Below are positions 1-11,446 of a stretch of DNA of 64,000 nt, in pieces. A model generated the notes under the pieces. It made no database searches. It saw only the letters and a program-made list of their open reading frames with translations, and was not told the origin of the DNA. The first letter of the stretch is position 1; every line of letters begins with the position of its first letter. The position numbers were made by a program, and so were the translations under genes. Origin of the DNA: Grammothele lineata (lineage: Eukaryota > Basidiomycota > Agaricomycetes > Polyporales > Polyporaceae); the NCBI GenBank assembly GCA_002150815.3, contig NDFF03000035.1, forward strand, positions 62,001 through 126,000, written 5' to 3'.

Positions 1-2159
1 CTCAGCAGGCGTGCTGAGCATAACTTGCAGACCGTCCATCCGCGGAGTCTCCACGAGACCTTGAGGCCGAGGTCGGAACATCTCCTTCACACCCGCCAGC
101 GCGGGAGTTCCCGTCTCCCCTTGTTGCGCTCTGCCGAAGACATGGCGAAGGTCGGACATATGAGGGGTCTTCGGAGGCTGACGCGCCGCCGTCTCAGGTT
201 GGTCGTCGTGCTTATCCTCATCGTCGGCGTCGGCGTCCTCTTCGATGAGAATGCGCGACGGACGGTGCGTGCCAGCATGGTTTGGGGCGAGAAGGGAGAA
301 GCCTCCTTCACGCTTGCGTGGGCTGATGCTGAGACTCTGGCGGCCGAGACTCTGGCGCTGCTTGACGCCTTCGACCATCTGCTTCATCCGCGCAAGGAGG
401 ACGGCCGTATCCTCTTCTTCATTAGCTTTCGTACTGGACGAGGACGAGGAGGTTGCAGATGACGAAGTCGCAGTCGACGACACGGCCTGGGGCATATTCT
501 GAGCTTCGGAGGTGGATGGGGCCGACTCATTGGTTTGATGGAAGTTGGGGGAAGCGAGAGGCGCAAGCGACGGGAAGAGCTTGCGGCGCGAGCCTGGCGC
601 CTGGCCCTTGAAGAAGTTGTCCGGGGTCGCCAGTGCGGACCGCCTGCGAGCACGAATAGCCTACAGCAATACTGAGCTACCTTCAAGGTGTTGGGTACAT
701 GAAGTGCGCTTACCTCGCGTTCTTCGTCGGTGAGCTTCTCTCTCTTGGTCGGCGAACGAGGAGTCGCTTGCGGCTGCACCCCACTTGGTACATGACTGGT
801 CCCTTCCTCTTCTTTCACAACCGGCACCTGTATCTCGCTGACCTTCCACGGTGCAACCACACGTACGCGGCGCGGGCCAACATCCGCACCTACACCCATC
901 GAGAGGCGTGGCTGTTGCTGAGCCCGTGGTAGTTGTGGGGACATGAATTGGCCCAGGGGACGCGGTGCCTCCATCTCTTGGACCTCATCTTCCTGTTCGT
1001 CGTGATCGTAATCTTGCTCTTGTTCGGCATAATTGTCATGTTCGTAGCCATCTTCGACATACATTTCTTCGCCTTGTTCGTCCATGTCCTCAGGGATACC
1101 TTGCGGTTCGTCTTCGTCCAAAGTAGCCTCTTCATCTTCCTCCTTCGGCTAACGGGTGTGGCATTAGTGGGGTCTGAGAACAGTGATGAAGCCACATACC
1201 TCAACAGATAGTCCGCGGAACGCCCACCCAAGGCTGCCTTTGACCATATCCAAGCTCTTACGCCAGCTCGAGGGCTGAGCATGTCCGTCTGGCGGGGGAA
1301 CTTCCTCTACCTCCTCCTCCCCTTCCTCAGTGATCGCATCGATCGCATCCTCGACCTCCTCTGCGTCCAGCTCCTCCTCGAGCTGGATTTCCCTCTGTAT
1401 CGCCGCCCGTTGTGCTGAGCGGATGAGGACCGCCCGGTGTAGTGACGGGCGCGGCCTCCTAACGGGGGTTGCCGGGTATTGAGACGTCGCGGGTAGCGGC
1501 AGGGGGAACACCGGGGCCGGCTCGGGCTCCACCTCGTCAAGGATAACCAGGTCCTTGTCTTCCTCCACGACACGGGGCGTGTTGCTCTGTACGAGTACGA
1601 TCTCCTCTTGCTCGCGCGCAAACGGCGTGCGCAGCGGTGTCTGCAGTACGCGTAGGTTCTCTTGAGGGTCATGACTGGGGCGCGGGGTGAAGACGTGCGC
1701 GCTCGCGATCATGGAGAGGCGTAGCGGGCGACGGGCCGGACCCCCTGGAGTGCCGGCGACGCCGGGGGTGGCTCGCGTCGGGGTGTCGATGACGGCTGCG
1801 CGGAGATGCTTGGGCGGGTAGGAAAAGCGGAACCGTTTCTTGTGGATCTCGAGTACGGAGTTGTTCTGGAGGGGGACGGTCATCGGTCCGGCAGCGGTGG
1901 ACGCGGTGGGGAAGAGGGGCTCGTCGTCGAGGAGGACGCCATTGGTGCCGAGTACGACGAGGAAGGCTTTGCGGTCGGAGAAGGTGATCTTGGCGTGGAG
2001 GGACGAGACGGCGGGGTAGTAGAGGCGGAGAGAGCAAGACTGGTCGCGGCCGATCGTGATTTCTTCGTCGTCGATGGGGTATGATGTCACGACAGACTCG
2101 GTCGCGTCTCTTCGCAGCAAGGAGAGTGTCCCCAGCCGCCCAATGTCGCTCGCATCCAT
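1..2159 (-). CDS. FHA-domain protein with C-terminal Ki-67-like repeats (partial)
   Basis: Exons 2159-1200, 1148-714 and 660-1 (open at the window edge); introns of 51 and 53 nt with GTATGT and GTAAGC donors. The 685 residues visible start with a forkhead-associated domain (about residues 8-95): GR at 37-38, SSLH at 52-55 and a GTNG loop near 71-74, the phosphothreonine-binding layout. A long acidic, low-complexity middle follows. The C-terminal part carries spaced TP-containing motifs (TPHMSDLRHVF, TPALAGVKEMFRP, TPRMDGLQVMLSTP) resembling the LxGFKELFQTP core of Ki-67 repeats. FHA plus such repeats suggests a chromatin or mitotic-chromosome protein (inference). The ATG at 2159 is chosen because the FHA domain begins right after it; an upstream in-frame ATG at 2321 would add 54 basic residues. 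Confidence 0.75.
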
Positions 2160-2348
2160 AGTAGTTATCGTGTCGCCGTCGGGCGGGGTATCTACAGTCT
2201 GTCGCTGATGGTGTCGCGAGCGGTGGCGAGAGGCAAGTTCAACATCAAGTCCAGAGCGAACGCGTCGGCCGCGTGACCGCGATTCGGTTCGCGTGGGACC
2301 GCGTCTCCGATGGCGAGCCATGTTAACATTATGTAATCGCCATAATAA

Positions 2349-2422
2349 GGCCGACTAGCTCAGCTGGTTAGAGCGTGGTGCTAATAACGCCAAGGTCGTC
2401 GGTTCGATCCCGGCGTTGGCCA
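2349..2422 (+). tRNA. tRNA-Ile (anticodon AAU)
   Basis: A full cloverleaf can be drawn. The acceptor GGCCGAC pairs with GTTGGCC (one G-T pair), the D arm is GCTC/GAGC, the anticodon stem TGGTG/CGCCA encloses CTAATAA (anticodon AAT), and the T arm carries TTCGATC. The discriminator is A. There is no intron. It lies 189 bp upstream of the FHA gene start, divergent from it. Confidence 0.95.
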
Positions 2423-2947
2423 TATAATTTATTCTTCCCTGTACGGTACTTCCATCAACTTTTTTGGCGTGATTCCGACCAACAAAACACGCCGTTGAAT
2501 ATGTCTAAGCAAGAAACAAGCGAATGTCTTTTTCATTCATACTTTCGTAGCCAGAAGACAACGTCAGAGACACGGCGGCACGTAAAACAGTAAGGATACA
2601 GTTGGGGGTTCCGAGACCACGAGACGCGTAAGTAATACATTGGGGTATGCACGATCTGGGAGAAGGGATGCGGGATGCGCGGACGCAAGAGACGAATGCA
2701 GCAGATCAAATGAGCCAATAGCAGAGCTGTACGATTAAGCGAATATAAGGAGTCCGAAGCCACCGAAAAGACCACGAGCAGGAATAATTGTAGATGAGGA
2801 GGGGGCATTGCTGTAGAGTTTTGGAGAAGATGCAAGACGAATCGAGACCCTTTTCAATGCAAAGGCAGAAGCAGGAGCAAGTGAGGGACCGCGCACGAGA
2901 GCGCACAGCGCCGTCGCCGTGCCGTCTCCTCCACTGGGCCCCGCGCC
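2423..2947. other. Intergenic, no gene seen
   Basis: Space between tRNA-Ile and the stop of the Clp1-like gene. Only short unsupported frames; the right part is probably the 3' UTR of the Clp1-like gene. Confidence 0.5.
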
Positions 2948-3976
2948 TCACGCCTGGTTGTCGCGGACCTTGGTCATCGCGGCAAGTATGACCTCCCATG
3001 CGAGGTCCATGACGTTCCACAGCTCCGCGTCGAACACGCCGAGCGCACATGCGTTTTGCCAGAGCCCGTTCACCACCTTGACGTGCCCCATGAGGCCCGC
3101 CATCGCGCCCTGCGGACCCCCACGCTGGAAGGCCGTGCCCGCGAGTGCGTGCGCGAGGCGCATGAGACGCTCCGAGCTGAACTGTGCGGCGTACACCGGG
3201 CGCGCACCCGCGGCGCTGCTACTGCCGCTAGAGGGAAGGGAGGGGAGCGCCTGGGCGAGCGAAGGCAGAAGCGCGGCGAGGAGCGTGTCGGGGCGCATAG
3301 TGTGGAGGTACGCGTGTAGGAGCGGGTACGTCTCCGGGCTCGGGACGGTGAGCGGGACGATCGGGAGTGTGAGCGCGGCGCGGCGGCTCGGGCGGTGCGA
3401 GGACGGGAGTGGAGGCAGAAGAGAGCAATGTACGGCCATGACGAACGCGGACGCGGGATAGAGCGGGACAGTCGTCGACGGCGGGAGGGAAGCGCGATCC
3501 GCAAAGGACGCGGCGGTGGGCGTCGTCGCGCATGACGAACGCGAAGAGAGGATGGCGAAGACGTGCGTCGGGAACGACAGCGCGTCGAGTACCTGAGATG
3601 TCGGGCGCAGGGGCGCGTCGATGGTGGGTGGGAGGTGCGCGCACGGGAGAGAGCTGGGAACTGTCAAAAGAGACAGGGCGGCGATCATGCTACGCGTGGC
3701 AAAGGAGGAAAAAGGTTAGCTTGTGCCAGGGCGGGGAGTGCGCGGGAGAAGCACGTACTCATTAGCCTTGCCAGCAAGCATTTTCCTAATGTACTCGAGC
3801 GGGACCTGCGCGAGGCCAGGGTCGAGGCGCGCGATCGCGTCGTGCGAAGGCTCGGAGAAGCTTGGGCGCGCCAGGCGGCGCGGAATGTTGAGCCTCTGCT
3901 CTAGAGGGTACTGGTAGTGGGCGGCCGAGAGGTTGAGAGCCTCCGGGGCGTTGGGGCGAGAAGAGACGTGGAACAT
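2948..3976 (-). CDS. Clp1-like protein (regulator of sexual development)
   Basis: Exons 3976-3759 and 3689-2948, joined over a 69 nt intron (GTACGTG donor, GCTAAC branch, GCGTAG acceptor), giving 319 residues. The N-terminus (MFHVSSRPNAPEALNL), the segment VPLEYIRKMLAGKAN, the SQVLDALSFPTHVFA stretch, and the closing block around VKVVNGLWQNACALG and MDLAWEVI match what I know of the Clp1 family. Coprinopsis clp1 is needed for clamp-cell formation downstream of the A mating-type genes, and Ustilago Clp1 acts after plasmogamy. No enzyme motif is present, so a regulatory protein fits. A polypyrimidine-rich leader lies upstream. Confidence 0.7.
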
Positions 3977-6900
3977 GACGAGGCGGGACGTTGGACGAGG
4001 AGCGGGAGCGGGAGAGATATTAAATGCGGAGGGTACTAGGACCGGTATAGTCGGACGACCGAGACGGACAATAGGATATGAGGGTGCGTAGGCGCGAGGA
4101 GATCGACACGGGGTGGGCGCGAGGCGGGTTGAGGAATGGAGAGGCGCGTTGCGATAGACGACGCGCTCGGCGAGGCGATGTTGTTCTGGTTGGCGAGATC
4201 CTCGCGCACAACTCTTATACTTTGTCGTCGCGGTGCGAGCTCAGACACCCTGCCCTTTCCAGCACAAAGTTGGCTCCGCGGCCAGAGCCTGCACATGGCG
4301 AACGCTGGCGTAGGGGAATAAGAGGACAGACAAATCGGGCAGCTCGTTTGTGATGTTTCTAGTTTTCCCCACACACGTGGCGCGCCATGGCTCCCGGCGC
4401 TTGCCCCAATTGGGTATGTTTGTCACGGCTGTGGCTCGTCCGCCCTCTGTCGAGCCTTCCTGCGCCCGCCCGATCTTGACTCAGATCCAACTCTACGCAC
4501 CATCACTCGCAGAACAGTCCTCTAACCAGCCGTAGGCGAATCGCGCGCCGCGGGAACCTTCTGTAGCCATCGCGACAACCCCTCCTGGCGCGTCTTGTAC
4601 TTCTCTCTTTCCATCTTGGTCGAACAGTATACCGCCCCGCCCCCCGACCTCCTGGGCTCACCTCATCACCCGCTATCGCCGAGCCACGCTATGCTCAAAC
4701 TTCCTCGACCTTTGTCTTCGAGTCGCGCTCCCGCGTAATCTTCACGTACCCACCAGCCTCGACGCATGTTAAGGGCTTCTGATGTAGCATATCGCACGCC
4801 AGCGCGTGTCTGATGGCGCTGTGACTCCCCCCTTCACGCTCACTGGCGAGCGCGAGGCGCGAACCCGCTTGGGGCAAGTGCCGCGGTCGTGCGACAAACA
4901 GGTCCGTCTTCGGGTGATGCCACCAGCGTCGATGCAGCCGGCGGGCGCTCGCGCTAGATGTTCAGTAGGATGCCTCGCCCTTCGAACTCTGAGACAAGGG
5001 CGGTCCAGGTAGGCTCGCTTGGGCGCAAGTGAGAGGATGCAGGTGTGTGCATTAATGATATCCGTACTCTCGCGCGCTGATGTGTGCCCAGTGCGGGGCT
5101 GGCCGCCGGTGCTCCGCTCAGGTCAGGTACAGAGGCACAGCTGTGCTAACGGGGGTACTGCGTATGTTCGCTCATGGGATCGACTGGCCTTCGACATCAT
5201 TCCACCAAATTGTTTTCCGGCATGACGTTGCGGGGGGACACGCAGGAACATATCAAGCGGAGCGATGAGTCTGGGGTCGTAAGTGCAATGGAATTTCATT
5301 TTCTGACCGTGGCACAGCAGGCAAAAATGTCCTCGAGTTGCAGCTGAGTCGTGACTGGGCATGCTGTAATGTTACCGGGTCGGCATTCGAGGTCTTCACA
5401 GCATGCTGGTACGGGTACGCGATTGCTTATTGTCTAGCCACAGTGCCCTAATTCGCTTTTGTCGCGCACACAGGAATGTCTGACATGGGAGAACACGACG
5501 AACATTTCAATATGCACCAACGAAGCGGCTATTCGGGTCTGTCCAAGTAGAGTATAGCAATCTCAGCGGTACCAGACAGAGGGCGGTTGTTTGTAGGCGC
5601 AACTGTGGGTCCAGAAAGGGACGAAACGCTGATAAAACCCCCCACGCTGCATTAAATTGCACGCCAAAGTTCGACGTCCGAGTCGAGGCACGGCAGGAAG
5701 CTCATCGCCCCCGCCCGAGCTCGAGTCAGCGGCAAAACAACGGGGGCCCGATTCGTTTCAAGGGGTGGAAGAGGTTTAAGTTCGAGCACATCTTCTTTCA
5801 GTGGATCTTCTCGCGTCGGAGCGCGGCTTCTCTGGCCGCGGGACTACGGATGCGTCCCGGTGAGGAGCTCGGGACTCGTGTTGCTATCCTAACGCTCACA
5901 TGCGCAGTAAAATTTCCTTAGGCCGATATGAATTGTTCCGCTCGAGAGGCGTCGGACGTACTGTTGAGAGGGGCGGCTCGAGTGAGCGGGCGCGCCGGTT
6001 GTGTAAGATCCGAACACGCCCTTTCCGCCCATTTCCTCGACACCGATGAAGAGGGCCGAGAGCTGATAAGTGTTCTCAGGCGCACGCTGACGTACGTCTC
6101 TATCCCGAGTCTCCGAGCAGTGGGCGCGGGTGAGAGCTCGAGTCATAAGATGTGGTTTTACGAACCTTTTACAGGTCCGGTCGCGACTGATGCCTCCGCT
6201 GCGGTCGGGGAATGTGCGGATGAGTGGTCTTCTGTGGGTAAGAGCTACTGGCTTGGAACTAGAAAGATTGTGGTCGAATGACGACATAGAAGCGACAGAG
6301 TCGCACGCCCTTGTCCCAGTATGGTCGTCTTTGTTAGACGCCTACTATACGGTGCTTCCTTTTCCTGTCGTTGCTACATACTGCACTCTGTATTGACCAA
6401 CGATTGGATACAGGTGGATTTGTTCTCGTCCCCTTCCTAGACTGCGGTCTGATGCATTGACTTTACCGTGGTCACCGTCGAGGCCCAACTCTTTCGCGAG
6501 TTCCATCCCCGGTGACGTCCCGGGCTGCAGAACATTTCGAAGCGGGATCTTCTTCACTATGTGTCACCGAGGTGGTCCACGGCGATGTTGCGGAAAAGAA
6601 ACCGCTCAATGTCTCCACTCTGTCGCCAAATTACGGCTTGAAAGCCTACGGACAACACGCAACGATCGGTTATCCTGTCGGACAAGCCAGGGTCGCGATA
6701 GCATGCCCACTACACGCGTTGTTCTCGAGGACGACTTCCCCGCGTAGCGTGCACTTGAGAGGCTTCCGACCGCCACGGCTACGCGCCAGCTTGGATGGGC
6801 GGACTTCGCCGGCGAGAGCGCAAATAGGGCTCTGGTCCTTGTCTTCACATCGCTAGCGGCATGTACAATACCTTTTCAATCGATATATGCGCTCAAAGTT

Positions 6901-8605
6901 TCACCTCACGAGGACGTACGCTCTCCCATCGGACACACGGATTGTTTAACCGATATCCAGTCTTCACCTATCCGTAATACGACCCCTTCTCGCCGGCCAC
7001 GATGGGCGTGCACCTCCACTCTCGTTGTCAAACCCGAAAACAATAGTGAACGGCGAAGGAATTCCCGAGTCGGACCACAGAGACGTCCGCAGTTTCCATC
7101 TACGGTACGTCCACTATGCCACATCCCTGCTCTCGTCCTTCCCCCTCATCCCCCCTACTCGTAGAAGATCGACGCCTCCGCCCTCTCGCCGAAGTTCACT
7201 AGCACCAGCTCATCCATGCTCACGAAAATTGGCATCCAGGTTATAGAGCGACGATCGCCGTTCGGTATCTTGCGATCAGGCCTAGGACGATGCTTACAAC
7301 ACAGGACGTCTCAGCATAGGAAGCATATTTGGAGTCATGTCTCCGCGGAGGTTGGATGCGCATTCAAAGGGATCATGTGGAATGTACCTGGTACGCTGCG
7401 GTCCCCCGTATATCGGGTGCGTTGGAAACCCCTCGAAGTCCAGCGCCGTCACGACCGCTGTATTAAGAGCCCGCAGTCGTGGCATCCACGGACGACGAAG
7501 CGTGCACCCATGCATGTATCCCGACGACGATGATGCAAAAAGTGTATGGAAAGACATCAGGAAGCGGTTCATGTCCGGCTCCGTTGATGTAAGATTTCAT
7601 CGATGCCGACTGGGTGCAGACTTGGGTACTGATCCTATTCGTCACCTTTTTTCAAGACTGGATCTGGGACCACCCCTAGAAGGTGCATGAGGATCAACTC
7701 ATTCTCGAGAATGTTTCGCGCGTTGCTCCGTTTACCACGTCACGACAATTTTGCAGAAGCATTTACGAAGTCCGGTATACAAGAATACTTCCGTGCCCAC
7801 CCCCGAGGAAGTCGCGATCAAGCCCTTGTTCTCATGTAGGCGCGCCCGCGACTCCGTGGCAGAAGCACTACCCCGGACGTCTCCTCGATGTCTCGAGTCG
7901 GTCGTCGCGTATCAACCATGGTTCCCGATCCTTAGATTGACTTTCGACGCTCCAGCCTTAGCTCCGCGAACAAGGGCGCACTGACCTCCCGGTGTCGAGT
8001 AAGGTCCGTCGACATCACAACCCGCGCTCAATCCCTTGACCTCAGCTTGGACTCGTCGAGAGGCTAAAACGGGTCCTCAGGCTCGAGCAGACTGGCCCTT
8101 CGAAAGTGACCTTTGATATTCGAGAAACATCGTCGACGTTGTCCCCGGAGGTATCTGCATCGCCTGAACCTTGTGCCTTCAAACTCTCTGTCTCTAGTAT
8201 GTATACATCGGGACGTTATCCAAGATGTGGTCGGGGTTCGGGTCCGTGTTGTCCTACGTAGATTCAGCAACCCGCAGTACCTAGTCTATAAACGAGCGAT
8301 TGAGAGGCTGTGAATCACAGAGGAGCATTCGATTGAACGATAGCGAAACGACCGGCACCCCTCGTGTTGTTGCATGCCACGCGGCCGCGAAAGGCGGGCA
8401 TTTGTACCGCATACGGTCAACCCTCAAGCAACGAAGACGAAAGAGCAAATTTCAAGGCACCGCGGAGTGACATCGTCGCGCATCTAGGATGAATTACATC
8501 GCATCAAACGCCAAAAGACAGTAGACCATACGATACGAGCGTCATCTATAGGGGTTCAAAACTCTTCGCGGGGTCTTTCTACGGTAGGGTGCAATGGTTC
8601 CGGGA
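3977..8605. other. 4.6 kb stretch with no supported gene
   Basis: Between the Clp1-like start and the F-box gene stop. The first few hundred bases (to about 4,650) are the likely Clp1-like promoter and leader. The rest has only short frames without conserved motifs or consistent splice chains. Minus-strand pieces near 7,200-7,570 (e.g. WMPIFVSMDELVLVNFG, MPRLRALNTAVVTALDF) faintly resemble F-box/LRR proteins and may be relics of a paralogue of the neighbouring gene. No tRNA, repeat array or terminal repeats were seen. Confidence 0.4.
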
Positions 8606-10522
8606 TCACTCGAGGACCCACCAGCGACTGCAGGACGAAGGGAAATCAGCCCAACGCACTCTTGTCTTGCAGATCTCGAGACGCACCTTCTCTCTCCACT
8701 AGGATCCAACTGCGCACCAAGCGTGTCCACAACTTCCCGCCATCCGCCCGCGCCACCGCGTCCATTCGCACTAAGGCCAACGGGGTCAAAGGGAAGCACG
8801 ACCCGAAGCGTGTCCAGGTGTGGGAACGCCGCAGCCAGGAATGCGGCGACGTCCGCGGGCGCAGGGTGCACGACCGCCCGTGTGTCGTCCTCCTCGTCCG
8901 AGATGAGCTCGTACTCTGGATCGAGCGGAGTTGCCCACAAACCGAGCTTGCGTATCATGGATCCACTCCAATCTCCCGGAGCATCTGGCACGGCTTCAAG
9001 GGTCCCTGAAGCGGGTCCCGGAGTAGTTGGAGACGCAAGGAAGACTGAGCGCACTGGTATGCGCAGGAGCGTAAGCGCGGGCAGTGCACGCAGGAGCGCG
9101 CGCAGACCATCGAGCGTCGGGAAGAGCTCGGTGGTCAGCGGGGACGCGTCGTAGCGACGCGTGTGGGGCGCGCAAAGGCTGAAGCACTCGAGGCGCGGGA
9201 AGAGCGTTGCTAGACGAGCAAGCACAGCGTCGTCTGCGGGGATCGGATGCATGTCGTGCTCTACGCAGAGGTGGGTGAGCTCGCTGAATGCAGCTGGAGT
9301 GGCCTCGACAGACTCGAGGAGGTCGGTAAGTTGGAGGGGCGGGCGCCGAGAGAAGGACGCGTCCCACGCGAGATAAGTGTCGTCCTCGTCAGGTGGGGGG
9401 TCAGAGAAGGTGATCGAGAGAGCGTGTAGGGAGGTGGCGGGCGGGAGGTGGCGGAGGTGGTACGGGACGAGCTCGCTGGCGCGCCTCGGGTTGGCGATTG
9501 AGGGCCGGATGAAGGCGAGCTTGAAGGACAGGAGTGAGGTGGAGGGATGAAGGTAGTGCTGCATGATAGGTGGGAAATCATCGCTGCCCCAGTCCGATAT
9601 GTAAATGCATAGATCGCGGAGATGACTGAAACGGGGGATGTCAGTCGGAGGGGATATAGTGGGCGCATCTTGCCCAACACACGACACTGTGAGCGAGACC
9701 AGGGTATGCAGAGACGTGAGGTGTTGTAGAACTCTCTCGTCTTGGAGAAGCAGAAGCGGCGTGGCGAATTCGCGGAGTTGATTGAGAGACAGCAGTCCCT
9801 CTATAAGACAGCCGAGGACCACAGGGTCGGGGAAATGTTGAGGAACAGTTAGGCGACGCAAACTGGAGGGAGGGGCACGGAGCCATTCCCGCTTGGAGAC
9901 GGAGTCTTCGCCTAGTCCCAGGCAGTATGACCACCGAATGCAGCGCAATGACGAGCCACGTAGGAGGTCTATGTATGCGCTGTCCATCCACGACTGTTGC
10001 CATATAACTTCTACGAGGTTGGGGAAGAGAGGATGCCGGAAGTCAGTAGGACGTTTGGTGCTCAGATATGCGGCTAGTGAAGCCAGAGTCGACGTAACGT
10101 TCACTTGGTGGTAGTTTGGAGGTAGATGTGGGAATGGTGTACCAATAATCTTGACCCTCGTAACGAATTTGTCGAGGTGTCGCCATTCATCGAGGGTAGG
10201 CTCCCGTTGGAACGACTACAGGAAGTGTTAGCGCGTGCTCATCCCACCTCACTGTCTGTGTACGTACAAGGGTGGTCGTTGTAGATCGTACGACGTCTTC
10301 CGGAAGAAGATGCGTTAACAGCAGTTGCGGGCTGGGTATCTCTCGCCAGAGCACATCCAAGGCGGGCTCCTTGAATATCTTGCACGTTCGGGCCAGAGCA
10401 GCTAGTGTTCCGAGGGATGTGGCCGTACGAGCCGGAATGTCGGGGCCAGCACTACATTCGTGTATGTCGACATCGTTAAAGATTGCATGCAGCACTTCTT
10501 GAATGTACAGACAATGATGCAT
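8606..10522 (-). CDS. F-box/LRR-type protein
   Basis: Exons 10522-10268, 10215-8687 and 8627-8606; introns 52 nt (GTACGT donor) and 59 nt (GTGCGT donor, CTGCAG acceptor). The product is 601 residues. An F-box-like helical segment occupies about residues 1-70 (YIQEVLHAIF, LAALARTCKIFKEPALDVLW), the usual SKP1-binding position in agaricomycete F-box proteins. The rest is leucine-rich with repeated L..L.I stretches, a likely substrate-recognition solenoid, and the protein ends GERSRWWVLE after the last 22 nt exon. By family analogy it is an SCF ubiquitin-ligase adaptor; the substrate is unknown. Such genes are strongly expanded in Agaricomycetes. Confidence 0.75.
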
Positions 10523-11446
10523 GATCGTGTATCCTATGATAAAGTGGATGAGTACCGACAATCTACGTAGGAGAGCGGAGTTGGACACTGGCCGGGTGAC
10601 AGAATCCTCGATGTCGTCCGTCGACTGTAGTCTAGGTGCCTCGGCATTATAAACACCTGCGGAGGGTCGGTGTTCACGGTCCCGCCCTTTGGAAGCGCCC
10701 TTTGTTGGACGTCGGTTTTGCAAGGGCCGTCTAACCCGGACGGAGCTATTGCTTGTCGGTTGCGGCGAGGCTCGAAAGGCCGTACGACATGACTCACTCC
10801 CCTGCGGTCAGGGTCGCATTATCTGTCATACAGCCGCGGTGGAGAAGGGCGGACGATATAGAACAGTGAGTACGATGGCGGCAAGCCTCGAGCTTACTCA
10901 GAGACGACCCTTCGCGTCTGCTAGCCACGCGGCATGCACCTCCGACGAGGGAGTGTATAGCCTGCGGATCAGCCGCGCATGACGATCTTACGAAGACGTG
11001 AACGCTAGCGAAATGAGTCGGAGTGGGCACGTGTGGTCTTGGGTGAGCTCTGTCAGATTCTAAGGGGGTCGCAGTCGAGGAAGAAGGGAGGCCGCGTCAG
11101 TCATTACGGCAAACCAAGGTTGAATTCTAAACTTCTAATGGCTTTTGATGTCAGACTAATTCCTATTATCCGTTCGTAGTCTAGCTAAGAAAAGCCACCG
11201 GCGCCTGTCCTGGGATGGCTTACTAACAGTTACTAACGCGGTTCTAGTCGCCGGTCGGCTAACCGGCGCTGCAACCTCCCCTGTGACGTTAACGTTTCCC
11301 GCCCAGCTCGGACACTGGCAGCATCGCTACGCTATCGCATCGTGAACGGAACGCTCGACGACCTCGGAGGCAGTGACTCGTAGCCCGAGCTGCTTCCTCG
11401 GAATTGCCCTGCGGGGCTGTCCAATGACAGGCCCGAGGTGGCGACG
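10523..11446. other. Divergent intergenic region
   Basis: Lies between the F-box gene (leftward) and gpi1 (rightward) and should hold both promoters. No further gene or RNA recognised. Confidence 0.5.
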
